DNA from: an uncultured Collinsella sp.
GTDB taxonomy: Bacteria; Actinomycetota; Coriobacteriia; Coriobacteriales; Coriobacteriaceae
Reading direction: 5' to 3'
Assembly (NCBI GenBank): GCA_900548815.1
Contig: URLR01000029.1
Location: forward strand, 1 to 24,168
Length of the DNA: 24,168 nucleotides
The notes below the pieces were generated by a model. The model worked only from the letters and a program-made list of their open reading frames with translations, did not search any database and was not told the DNA's origin. Shown here piece by piece: positions 9,262 to 15,514 of the stretch; the first letter of the stretch is position 1, and every line of letters begins with the position of its first letter. Position numbers and translations under genes: made by a program.

Positions 9262-9297
9262 CGGCGGGGGCGTGCGTACACCCGTGCACCCCCGCCG
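9262..9297. repeat. GC-rich hairpin between adhE and the kinase gene
   Basis: CGGCGGGGG (9262-9270) pairs perfectly with CCCCCGCCG (9289-9297), with a weaker inner TGC/GCA pairing. On the minus strand it follows the adhE stop by about 20 bases but has no real U-tract. It is more likely an RNA-stabilising or attenuating hairpin than a full terminator. Confidence 0.55.
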
Positions 9298-9316
9298 CAA
9301 ATAACCGTGCTAAAAA

Positions 9317-11965
9317 CTAGCAGACGGCGTAGTCCTGGGGCTCGCGGCCGTAGTAGGCGTCCAGGTAGAGCTCCTTGATCTCGCTCATGAGCGGGTAGCG
9401 CGGGTTAGCGCCGGTGCACTGGTCGTTGAATGCCTGCTCGGTCATCTCGTCGAGGGTGTCGAGGAAGTACTGCTCGTCAACACCGTAGTCGGCGATGGTC
9501 TTCTTGACACCGATGAAGTCCTTGAGCTCCTCGAGCTTCGTGATGAAGTTCTCGAAGACCTCCTTGTCGTCCTTGCCCTCGATGCCGCAGTACTTGGCGA
9601 TCTCGGCGTAGTTGTGCAGCGCGTTGGGGTAAGGATACTGGGAGAACGTGCCCATCTTGACGGGAGCCTCAGCGGCGTTGTAGCGCATGACGCGAGTCAG
9701 GATGACGGCGTTGGCGAGGCCGTGGGGCAGGTGATGGAAGGCGCCGAGCTTGTGGGCCATGGAGTGGTTGAGGCCCAGGAAGGCGTTGGCGAAGGCCATA
9801 CCGGCCATGCAGGAGGCGTTGTGCATCTCCTCGCGGGCATGCGGGTCCTTAGCGCCGTTCGTGAAGCTGGAGGGCAGGTTCTCGAAGACGAGCTTGGCAG
9901 CGCGCTCGGAGAGGCCCTTGGTGTAGTCGGAAGCCATGATGGAGACGTAGGACTCGATGGCGTGGGTCATGACGTCGATGCCGGAGGCAGCGGTCAGGCC
10001 GCGCGGGGCGGTCATGCAGTTGTCGGCGTCGACGATAGCCATGTTGGGGAGCAGCGCGTAGTCGGCGAGCGGCCACTTGATGCCGGTCTCCTTGTCGGTG
10101 ATGATGGCGAACGGCGTGCACTCGGAGCCGGTACCCGAGGAGGTCGGGACGGCAACGAAGTAGGCCTTCTTGCCCATCTCGGGGAAGGTGAAGATACGCT
10201 TGCGGATGTCCATGAAGTCCATGGCCATGTCCTCAAACTTGCACTCGGGGTGCTCGTACATCATCCACATGATCTTGCCGGCGTCCATAGCGGAGCCACC
10301 GCCGACGGCGATGATGACGTCCGGCTCAAAGAGAGCCATCTGCTTGGCGCCGCGACGTGCGCACTGCAGCGACGGATCGGGCTCGACGTCATAGAAGCAG
10401 TCGTGGGCGATGCCCATCTCGTCGAGCTTGGCCTCGATGGCGCGGGTGTTGCCATTCTTGAAGAGGAACTGGTCGGTGACGATGAAGGCACGCTTCTTGC
10501 CCATGACGGTACCGAGCTCGTCGAGGGCGACGGGCGTGGAACCCTTCTTGAAGTAGACCTTCTCGGGAGCGCGGAACCACAGCATGTTCTCACGGCGCTC
10601 GGCCACAGTCTTAACGTTGATCAAGTGCTTCACCCCAACGTTCTCGGAGACGGAGTTGCCGCCCCAGGAGCCGCAGCCCAGGGTCAGAGACGGCTTCATG
10701 CCAAAGTTGTACAGGTCACCGATGCCGCCGTGCGAGGACGGGGTGTTGATGACGATACGGCAGGCCTTCATGACGTGCTCGAACAGGCTGATCTTCTCGG
10801 CCTGGGCGGGGTGCACGTACAGAGAGGCGGTGTGGCCCGGGCCACCGGCGAGCACCAGGTGCTCGGCCTTGTCGACGGCCTCCTGGAAGTCCTTGGCGTG
10901 ATACATGGCCAGGACCGGGGAGAGCTTCTCGTGGGAGAACTCCTCCTTGGCGGGGTCAGTGGAGGTGACCTCGGCGATCAGGATCTTGGTCTTGGCGGGA
11001 ACCTCGATGCCGGCGAGCTCGGCGATCTTGGCAGCGGCCATGCCGGGGATGCGGTGATCGAGAGCGCCGTTCTTGAACATGGCGGCACGCAGGGCCTCCA
11101 TCTCGGCACCCTGCTTGACGAAGTAGCAGCCGCGCTTCTGGAACTCGGCCTTAACCTGGTCATAGATGCTGTCGATGACGGTCACGGACTGCTCGGAAGC
11201 GCAGATCATGCCGTTGTCGAAGGTCTTGGAGTGGATGATGGAGTTGACGGCGAGCAGCACGTCGGCGGTGTCGTCGATGACGACCGGGGTGTTACCGGCG
11301 CCAACGCCCAGGGCGGGCTTGCCCGAGGAGTAAGCGGCCTTGACCATGCCCGGGCCACCGGTGGCGAGGATGATGTCGACGTCGCGCATGACCATGTTGG
11401 TCAGCTCGATGGAGGGGACATCGACCCAGCCGATGATGCCCTCGGGGGCGCCGGCCTTGACGGCGGCGTCAAGCACGAGCTTGGCGGCGGCGATGGTGCA
11501 CTTGGCGGCAGCCGGGTGCGGGGAGATGATGATGGCGTTGCGGGTCTTCAGGCAGATCAGCGTCTTGAAGATCGCGGTGGAGGTGGGGTTGGTCGTCGGG
11601 ATGACGGCGCCCACGATGCCGATGGGCTCGGCGATCTTGGTGATGCCGTAAGCCTCGTCGCGCTCCAGGACACCACAGGTCTTGGTGTTCTTGTAAGCGT
11701 TGTAGATGTACTCTGCGGCGTAGTGGTTCTTGATGACCTTGTCCTCAAGAACGCCGCGGCCGGTCTCCTCGATGGCCATCTTCGCCAACGGGATACGAGC
11801 CTTGTTGGCGGCCATGGCGGCCTCATAGAAGATCTTGTCGACCTGCTCCTGCGTGTACGTAGCAAAAAGCGCCTGGGCCTCTCGCATCTGAGCGAGCTTA
11901 GCCTCAAGCGCCTCTACGTTGTCCACAATTGCGGGAGTAGTGTTTTCCGGTGACTTTTTCACCAT
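9317..11965 (-). CDS. adhE: Bifunctional acetaldehyde/alcohol dehydrogenase AdhE
   Basis: AdhE reduces acetyl-CoA to acetaldehyde and then to ethanol, regenerating two NAD+ in fermentation; it usually assembles into spirosomes. The 882 residues cover an N-terminal CoA-acylating aldehyde dehydrogenase (about 15-450) with the nucleophile C255 in NGMICASEQS. A C-terminal Fe-dependent alcohol dehydrogenase follows, with GGGSAMD at 555-561. Iron ligands D664, H668, H734 and H748 keep exactly the spacing of E. coli D653/H657/H723/H737. ATG 11965 has AAGGAG 6-7 bases upstream on this strand. A promoter with an inverted repeat lies upstream. An APH-like kinase gene follows on the same strand. Identity is very secure; direction of flux is inferred from the fermentative lineage. 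Confidence 0.97.
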   Translation of the reverse strand: MVKKSPENTTPAIVDNVEALEAKLAQMREAQALFATYTQEQVDKIFYEAAMAANKARIPLAKMAIEETGRGVLEDKVIKNHYAAEYIYNAYKNTKTCGVLERDEAYGITKIAEPIGIVGAVIPTTNPTSTAIFKTLICLKTRNAIIISPHPAAAKCTIAAAKLVLDAAVKAGAPEGIIGWVDVPSIELTNMVMRDVDIILATGGPGMVKAAYSSGKPALGVGAGNTPVVIDDTADVLLAVNSIIHSKTFDNGMICASEQSVTVIDSIYDQVKAEFQKRGCYFVKQGAEMEALRAAMFKNGALDHRIPGMAAAKIAELAGIEVPAKTKILIAEVTSTDPAKEEFSHEKLSPVLAMYHAKDFQEAVDKAEHLVLAGGPGHTASLYVHPAQAEKISLFEHVMKACRIVINTPSSHGGIGDLYNFGMKPSLTLGCGSWGGNSVSENVGVKHLINVKTVAERRENMLWFRAPEKVYFKKGSTPVALDELGTVMGKKRAFIVTDQFLFKNGNTRAIEAKLDEMGIAHDCFYDVEPDPSLQCARRGAKQMALFEPDVIIAVGGGSAMDAGKIMWMMYEHPECKFEDMAMDFMDIRKRIFTFPEMGKKAYFVAVPTSSGTGSECTPFAIITDKETGIKWPLADYALLPNMAIVDADNCMTAPRGLTAASGIDVMTHAIESYVSIMASDYTKGLSERAAKLVFENLPSSFTNGAKDPHAREEMHNASCMAGMAFANAFLGLNHSMAHKLGAFHHLPHGLANAVILTRVMRYNAAEAPVKMGTFSQYPYPNALHNYAEIAKYCGIEGKDDKEVFENFITKLEELKDFIGVKKTIADYGVDEQYFLDTLDEMTEQAFNDQCTGANPRYPLMSEIKELYLDAYYGREPQDYAVC

Positions 11966-12000
11966 TTGTGTCTCCTTGCGATCGGAGATTTACCCTACGC

Positions 12001-12016
12001 CTTGCATGATAGCAAG
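12001..12016 (-). promoter_or_regulatory. Extended -10 promoter of adhE inside an inverted repeat
   Basis: Read on the minus strand, TGCTATCAT is an extended -10 element (TATCAT at 12011-12006) about 41 bases ahead of the adhE ATG. It is framed by CTTGC / GCAAG arms (12001-12005, 12012-12016), so a dimeric repressor bound here would cover the -10 box. No clear -35 is seen. The promoter call is inference. Confidence 0.5.
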
Positions 12017-12057
12017 AAATTATTCGGTGAACGGTAAGATTCCCGTAAAAGGCACAC

Positions 12058-12087
12058 TAAAACGCTTCAATAAACTGAAGCGTTTTA
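12058..12087. repeat. 12-bp inverted repeat upstream of adhE (operator or hairpin candidate)
   Basis: TAAAACGCTTCA (12058-12069) and its exact complement TGAAGCGTTTTA (12076-12087) flank the 6-base loop ATAAAC. It lies between the adhE promoter and the RAYT element. It does not look like a Rex site (TTGTGA-type arms). It could be an operator or a bidirectional terminator insulating the two units. Confidence 0.6.
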
Positions 12088-12159
12088 ATCATTTAACTAA
12101 AAGCCGAACGTCTTCTCCGGGCGAATTCCTGGTTTCCCCATGGCTATGGCATCGCCCCG

Positions 12160-12210
12160 CTCATTGGGGACAGACTTACATGAGTGCTTTCACTCATTGG
12201 GGACAGACAT
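12160..12210 (+). repeat. Left REP-like repeat: two direct CTCATTGGGGACAGAC motifs around a hairpin
   Basis: CTCATTGGGGACAGAC occurs at 12160-12175 and 12193-12208. Between them ATGAGTG (12180-12186) pairs with CACTCAT (12191-12197) across a CTTT loop, so the second motif overlaps the hairpin. A degenerate third copy, CCGCTCATTGG, lies at 12247-12256. The GGAC-plus-palindrome arrangement resembles REP elements recognised by RAYT proteins. Confidence 0.8.
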
Positions 12211-12339
12211 CGTTTTGCCATTTTGCCGTTCTGGGCCTGTTTTTGCCGCTCATTGGATATAAATAGATCACAGGCTCAGCATTTCGCGTTCCTTCTCTCC
12301 TTTTAGGTGTTGCCTGTTCAGTTTTTGAAAGGAGAGATT

Positions 12340-13116
12340 ATGCCCCGATGCGCCCGCGCCGTTTCGCTCACCGGCTATTACCACGTCTTTGACCGTGGCA
12401 ACTCCAAACAGATTATTTTTGAAGATGACTCTGACCGATATCGTTTCTTATCGGACATCTCGGACAGGTTTGCACGCCATAAAGTGGCAGTGTTGGCTTG
12501 GTGCCTTATGGACAACCACTTTCATTTGATGGTTGATGATCCCTTCGACAATCTTTCAAAGGCAATGCAGTGCGCACTGACGGCGTATGCTAAGTATTTC
12601 AATGGGAAAACGGGAAGAACGGGCCATCTGTTTGACAATCGCTATTCGCGTGTTGCGGTTGAGTCGGACACGCAGGCGGTGCAGCTACTCGATTATATCC
12701 ATCTCAATCCTGTGAAAGGTGCGATCGACTCTCTCGAAGCATACCGCTGGTCAAGCTTTAGGGCATACCAGCTGGGCTACGATCCCTTTGACATCTGTGA
12801 CGCGGCCCCTATGCTCGATATTGTCGGGGGGTCTCGTCGCTATTGTGAGCATCTTAAGGAAGTTGCCGGGCGGATCTGGTCAGTTGAGATTCTTCCACGC
12901 CGACGGATCCTCGATGAGGATGCTCTTTCCGTTGCGCGCGAAGTCCTTCCGAGCATAGATCCTGCGCTGCTCAAGGCCCTGCCACGCCCCGATCGTGATG
13001 CGTGTCTGCTGAGGCTTAGGCGGGCACATCTCACGGTCAAGCAAATTGCCCGCATCACCGGTATTGGCGCCACAAGCGTGACCAAGGCCACCACAGGCTG
13101 GAACGAGGCGGCGTGA
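12340..13116 (+). CDS. REP-associated tyrosine transposase (Y1/HUH, IS200-like TnpA family)
   Basis: RAYTs are single-copy domesticated relatives of IS200 transposases that cut single-stranded DNA at REP sequences. The 258 residues show the HUH motif WCLMDNHFHLMV (H60, H62). The tyrosine region is TAYAKYFN (Y83 or Y86 the likely nucleophile), followed by GKTGRTGHLFDNRY at 89-102, YIHLNPVKGAI at 119-129 and YRWSSF at 135-140, all RAYT hallmarks. The C-terminal LTVKQIARITGIGATSVTKA looks like a helix-turn-helix for DNA binding. ATG 12340 is chosen for AAAGGAGA 5 bases upstream; a GTG at 12307 lacks one. The reading frame is intact, so activity is possible. Flanking inverted repeats carry its presumed recognition motif. 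Confidence 0.9.
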   Translation: MPRCARAVSLTGYYHVFDRGNSKQIIFEDDSDRYRFLSDISDRFARHKVAVLAWCLMDNHFHLMVDDPFDNLSKAMQCALTAYAKYFNGKTGRTGHLFDNRYSRVAVESDTQAVQLLDYIHLNPVKGAIDSLEAYRWSSFRAYQLGYDPFDICDAAPMLDIVGGSRRYCEHLKEVAGRIWSVEILPRRRILDEDALSVAREVLPSIDPALLKALPRPDRDACLLRLRRAHLTVKQIARITGIGATSVTKATTGWNEAA

Positions 13117-13118
13117 GG

Positions 13119-13132
13119 CAGGTCAGGACCTG
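13119..13132. repeat. Short palindrome after the RAYT gene
   Basis: CAGGTC-AG-GACCTG lies 3 bases after the RAYT stop. It lacks a T-tract, so it is not a good terminator; it may be part of the element's structured right side. Confidence 0.45.
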
Positions 13133-13156
13133 ATCATGGCGCCGCATGCGTACGTC

Positions 13157-13222
13157 ATGTCTGTCCCCAATGCGTGAAAGCACTCATGTAAGTCTGTCCC
13201 CAATGAGTCTGTCCCCAATGAG
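13157..13222 (-). repeat. Right REP-like repeat with three motif copies
   Basis: Positions 13157-13207 are the reverse complement of the left repeat except for one base (GCG instead of GAG near 13173). A further GTCTGTCCCCAAT copy at 13207-13219 extends it. The three right copies start at 13159, 13192 and 13207. Confidence 0.8.
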
Positions 13223-13227
13223 TGCAA

Positions 13228-13258
13228 AAAGGCGCCCTCCGTAGGGGAGGGCGCCTTT
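13228..13258 (-). terminator. Intrinsic terminator of rpmB
   Basis: AAAGGCGCCCTCC (13228-13240) pairs perfectly with 13246-13258 across a 5-base loop. Reading leftward, out of rpmB, the stem is followed by five Ts, so it terminates the minus-strand rpmB transcript about 70 bases past its stop. It can also stop rightward transcripts from the RAYT gene. Confidence 0.88.
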
Positions 13259-13326
13259 GGTAAGTTCTATATGAACGCGAGGTCTTTGACCCGGAGAGTC
13301 CGAGGTACTTGTTGGTAAGACCTTAT

Positions 13327-13515
13327 TTAGGAGCGCGCAACCTTGCCAGACTTGAGGCAGGTGGAGCAAACGTTCATCTTGCGACGGTGACCATCGACGA
13401 CGACGTAGACGCGCTGGATGTTGGGGCGGAACTTACGGTTGGTGACGCGGTGAGAGTGGCTGATGGAGCGACCGGCAACGGGGTGCTTACCGCAAACTTC
13501 GCAAACTTTGGACAT
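13327..13515 (-). CDS. rpmB: Large-subunit ribosomal protein bL28, zinc-ribbon (C+) form
   Basis: L28 is a small basic protein of the 50S subunit. The 62 residues start MSKVCEVCGKHPVAGRSISHSH and contain C5, C8, C50 and C53, the two CxxC pairs of the zinc-binding form. Some bacteria also have a cysteine-free paralogue used under zinc limitation. The frame is open to 13563, but ATG 13515 is chosen because AAGGAGG lies 8 bases upstream and the protein then has the family length. It is monocistronic, with its own promoter and terminator. Confidence 0.95.
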   Translation of the reverse strand: MSKVCEVCGKHPVAGRSISHSHRVTNRKFRPNIQRVYVVVDGHRRKMNVCSTCLKSGKVARS

Positions 13516-13569
13516 AACTGACCCTCCTTGGGCGACAAACGAACATGTCGCGTTAACAAACAAGCCTGA

Positions 13570-13578
13570 ACTATAGCA
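13570..13578 (-). promoter_or_regulatory. Extended -10 promoter of rpmB
   Basis: On the minus strand TGCTATAGT is a good extended -10 element (TGnTATAnT), 55 bases ahead of the rpmB ATG. No convincing -35 is seen, as is usual for extended -10 promoters. Confidence 0.6.
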
Positions 13579-13825
13579 CAGAAGTCGCTCCCTGTGCGCA
13601 ATCTACACAGAGATATTCCTCTTTTGGCGATAGTGCCCACGCCACGGCCCTGGACGTAGATCCGATTTGCGTGCAGCAGAGGGGATTATGCCAGCTCGTG
13701 CGTGCGTTTTCAAGCTCGTCCCACAAATATATATAGGTTTATGGAGCATTGGGCTCCGTTTACGGATTGCTCTGTATTTATGCTCGGGTATTTATGCTCG
13801 CAATTAAGCCCGAGGTTGGCTACAC
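13579..13825. other. Intergenic region between rpmB and the pyr leader
   Basis: No coding region or RNA gene is recognised here. The stretch holds an AT-rich ATATATATA run near 13730, a small GGAGC/GCTCC hairpin at 13743-13757, and a 14-bp tandem duplication at 13774-13801. A weak candidate pyr promoter is TTGCTC (13767-13772) with TATTTA (13789-13794), 16-bp spacing. No other clear promoter is visible. Confidence 0.5.
13774..13801 (+). repeat. 14-bp tandem duplication upstream of the pyr leader
   Basis: GTATTTATGCTCGG (13774-13787) is followed at once by GTATTTATGCTCGC (13788-13801), identical except for the last base. Each copy contains a TATTTAT box; only the second is suitably spaced from TTGCTC at 13767. 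Confidence 0.8.
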
Positions 13826-13852
13826 TATCCCTTGACCATTAAAGGGGTACGA

Positions 13853-13906
13853 GATACCCACATGGAATTACATAGCTGCCAAAGAGCAGCCTTTCCTGTG
13901 GGTGTC
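13853..13906 (+). promoter_or_regulatory. pyr leader hairpin, alternative to the terminator (PyrR attenuator candidate)
   Basis: GATACCCACA (13853-13862) pairs with TGTGGGTGTC (13897-13906) with one G-U pair, enclosing an inner hairpin GCTGC/GCAGC (13875-13879, 13886-13890). The inner loop reads CCAAAGAG, close to the CCNGNGAG core of PyrR-binding RNA in Bacillus (one fixed base differs). A separate hairpin at 13826-13849 precedes it. Its 3' arm overlaps the terminator's 5' arm, so the two cannot coexist. Confidence 0.6.
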
Positions 13907-13941
13907 TGGTCCGCTTTAAGCGGTCGGGCATCTATTTTTTT
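13899..13941 (+). terminator. Leader terminator upstream of pyrR
   Basis: Positions 13899-13914 can pair with 13920-13934 (core CCGC/GCGG, one bulged T, several G-U pairs) and are followed directly by seven Ts (13935-13941). It lies 39 bases ahead of pyrR. A further hairpin TTGACTG/CAGTCAA (13940-13946 with 13953-13959) overlaps the U-tract. The arrangement suggests transcription attenuation of the whole pyr operon by uridine nucleotides. Confidence 0.65.
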
Positions 13942-13980
13942 GACTGTGTCAGCAGTCAAGACATGTGAGGAAGGAGATCG

Positions 13981-14565
13981 ATGGGCACGACTTCCCCCAA
14001 GGCGGTCATCATGGACGAGACCGCCGTCAATCGAGCGATGACCCGCATCGCGCACGAGATTCTCGAGCGCAACGAGGGCTGTGAAGACCTCGCTCTGGTC
14101 GGCATCGTCACGCGCGGCGACCTTCTGGCAAAGAAGCTCGCCGAGGAGATCAAGGAGATCGAGGGCGTCGACGTTCCGCTCGGCAGCCTCGATATCAGCT
14201 TCTACCGCGATGACTACGCTACCAATTTCGCTCCCGCGATCCACGCCACCAACATTCCCTTCAGCGTCGATGGCAAACGCGTCGTTTTGGTGGACGACAT
14301 CCTGTACACGGGTCGTACCATCCGCGCCGCTCTAGACGCCGTCATGGACCTGGGCCGTCCGAGCCGCATTGAGCTGGCAGTCCTCGTTGACCGCGGCCAC
14401 CGCGAGCTCCCCATCTCGCCGGACTTTGTCGGCAAGAACGTTCCCTCGTCGCATGAGGAGAACGTGCACCTATATATGAAGGAAGTCGACGGCCACACCG
14501 CTGTCGAGATTAACGACGTCGCGCCGGGTTCCCACGTGGGCTCCGCGCCGCTGGGAGGTGAGTAG
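13981..14565 (+). CDS. pyrR: Bifunctional pyrimidine regulator / uracil phosphoribosyltransferase PyrR
   Basis: PyrR binds UMP/UTP and pyr mRNA to control the operon and can also make UMP from uracil and PRPP. The 194 residues hold the PRPP loop VVLVDDILYTGRT at 101-113, SLDISFYRDDY near 69-79 and VDRGHRELPISPDFVGKNVP, all diagnostic for PyrR. ATG 13981 has AAGGAG 5 bases upstream. It is the first gene of the pyr operon and sits behind a leader with a terminator, as in Gram-positive bacteria where PyrR acts on leader RNA. Its 3' end contains the SD of pyrB. The function is secure; that it acts on this leader is inference. Confidence 0.95.
   Translation: MGTTSPKAVIMDETAVNRAMTRIAHEILERNEGCEDLALVGIVTRGDLLAKKLAEEIKEIEGVDVPLGSLDISFYRDDYATNFAPAIHATNIPFSVDGKRVVLVDDILYTGRTIRAALDAVMDLGRPSRIELAVLVDRGHRELPISPDFVGKNVPSSHEENVHLYMKEVDGHTAVEINDVAPGSHVGSAPLGGE
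14554..14561 (+). promoter_or_regulatory. Ribosome binding site deciding the pyrB start
   Basis: GGAGGTGA is a full SD match 8 bases before GTG 14570. The alternative in-frame GTG at 14558 lies inside this SD and cannot use it. Confidence 0.75.
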
Positions 14566-14569
14566 TACC

Positions 14570-15514
14570 GTGGCGTTCAACCATAAGCACCTGATCGACA
14601 TTACCGAGTACTCCGAAGAGGACATCAAGCTCATCCTCGAGACCGCCAAGGCGTTCTCCGAGGTCAACGAGCGTGCCATCAAGAAGGTCCCCACGCTCAA
14701 GGGCAAGACCATCGTCAACATGTTCAACGAGCCCTCGACGCGCACCCGCAGCTCCTTCGAGCTCGCCGAGAAGCGTCTTTCGGCCGACAGCCTCAACTTT
14801 GGCGGCTCCTCGACCTCCACGGTCAAGGGCGAGAGCCTCGTCGACACCGTCGAGACCCTCAACGCCTACAAGATCGACTGCATCGTCGTGCGCGATAAGC
14901 ACGCCGGTGCTCCCTACATCGTCACGCAGAACTCGCCCGCGAGCGTCATCTGCGCCGGTGACGGCAAGCACAACCATCCCACGCAGGCCCTGCTCGACCT
15001 GTACACCATCTGGGAGCACAAGGGTGACTTCCACGGTCTGAAGGTCGCCGTCGTCGGCGATATCGCGCACTCCCGCGTCTGCGGCTCGCTGATCCCCGCC
15101 CTTAAGATCATGGGCTGCGAGACCTACGCCGTCGCCCCCGGCACGCTGCTGCCGCCGGCGCCCGAGGTCCTGGGCTGCGACCACGTGACGAGCGACCTCG
15201 ATTCCGTCCTGCCCGAGCTGGACGTCGTCTACATGCTGCGCGTGCAGCAGGAGCGTCTCGAGGGTGCCCCGTTCCCGACCATTCGTGAGTACCACAAGCT
15301 CTTCGGTCTGACCAAGGACCGCGAGAAGCTCATGAAGCCCGACGCGATTATCTGCCACCCGGGCCCCATCAACCGCGGCGTCGAGTTCGATTCCTATATG
15401 GCCGACCACCCGCAACGCTCCGTCATCCTGGAGCAGGTCTACGCCGGTATCTGCGTGCGTATGGCTATCCTGTATCTGCTGCTTGGAGGTGCCGATAATG
15501 GCCTTGCTTCTTAA
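14570..15514 (+). CDS. pyrB: Aspartate carbamoyltransferase, catalytic subunit
   Basis: ATCase joins carbamoyl phosphate and aspartate to carbamoyl-aspartate, the second step of de novo UMP synthesis. The 314 residues carry the carbamoyl-phosphate site EPSTRTRSSFE at 54-64, HPTQALLDL at 136-144, and HPGPINRGVE near the C-terminus, which separates ATCase from ornithine carbamoyltransferase. GTG 14570 is chosen from the strong SD at 14554-14561. No pyrI regulatory chain is present, so this is likely the unregulated trimer type, possibly associated with the neighbouring dihydroorotase. It ends 17 bases inside pyrC, a typical coupled overlap. Confidence 0.96.
   Translation: MAFNHKHLIDITEYSEEDIKLILETAKAFSEVNERAIKKVPTLKGKTIVNMFNEPSTRTRSSFELAEKRLSADSLNFGGSSTSTVKGESLVDTVETLNAYKIDCIVVRDKHAGAPYIVTQNSPASVICAGDGKHNHPTQALLDLYTIWEHKGDFHGLKVAVVGDIAHSRVCGSLIPALKIMGCETYAVAPGTLLPPAPEVLGCDHVTSDLDSVLPELDVVYMLRVQQERLEGAPFPTIREYHKLFGLTKDREKLMKPDAIICHPGPINRGVEFDSYMADHPQRSVILEQVYAGICVRMAILYLLLGGADNGLAS

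Larger units (their letters stand above)
12160..13222 (+). mobile_element. RAYT (REP-associated tyrosine transposase) element with inverted-repeat ends
   Basis: The element consists of a RAYT gene enclosed by 51-bp inverted repeats (12160-12210 and 13157-13207, one mismatch) plus an extra motif copy at 13207-13222. No target-site duplication is evident, as expected for this HUH-type family. It sits in the space between adhE and rpmB, with neither gene disrupted. Confidence 0.75.

Noticed and set aside
9614..11953. Very long open frame antisense to adhE (plus strand)
   Set aside because: It mirrors adhE codons in a GC-rich genome, lacks any recognisable domain and has a low-complexity Gly/Asp/Val/Leu composition.
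12058..12087. Rex binding site for adhE
   Set aside because: The arms do not resemble the TTGTGA-type Rex half-sites, so no regulator name is assigned.
12160..13222. CRISPR-like repeats
   Set aside because: Motif copies are few, unevenly spaced, inverted about a transposase gene, and lack uniform spacers or cas genes.
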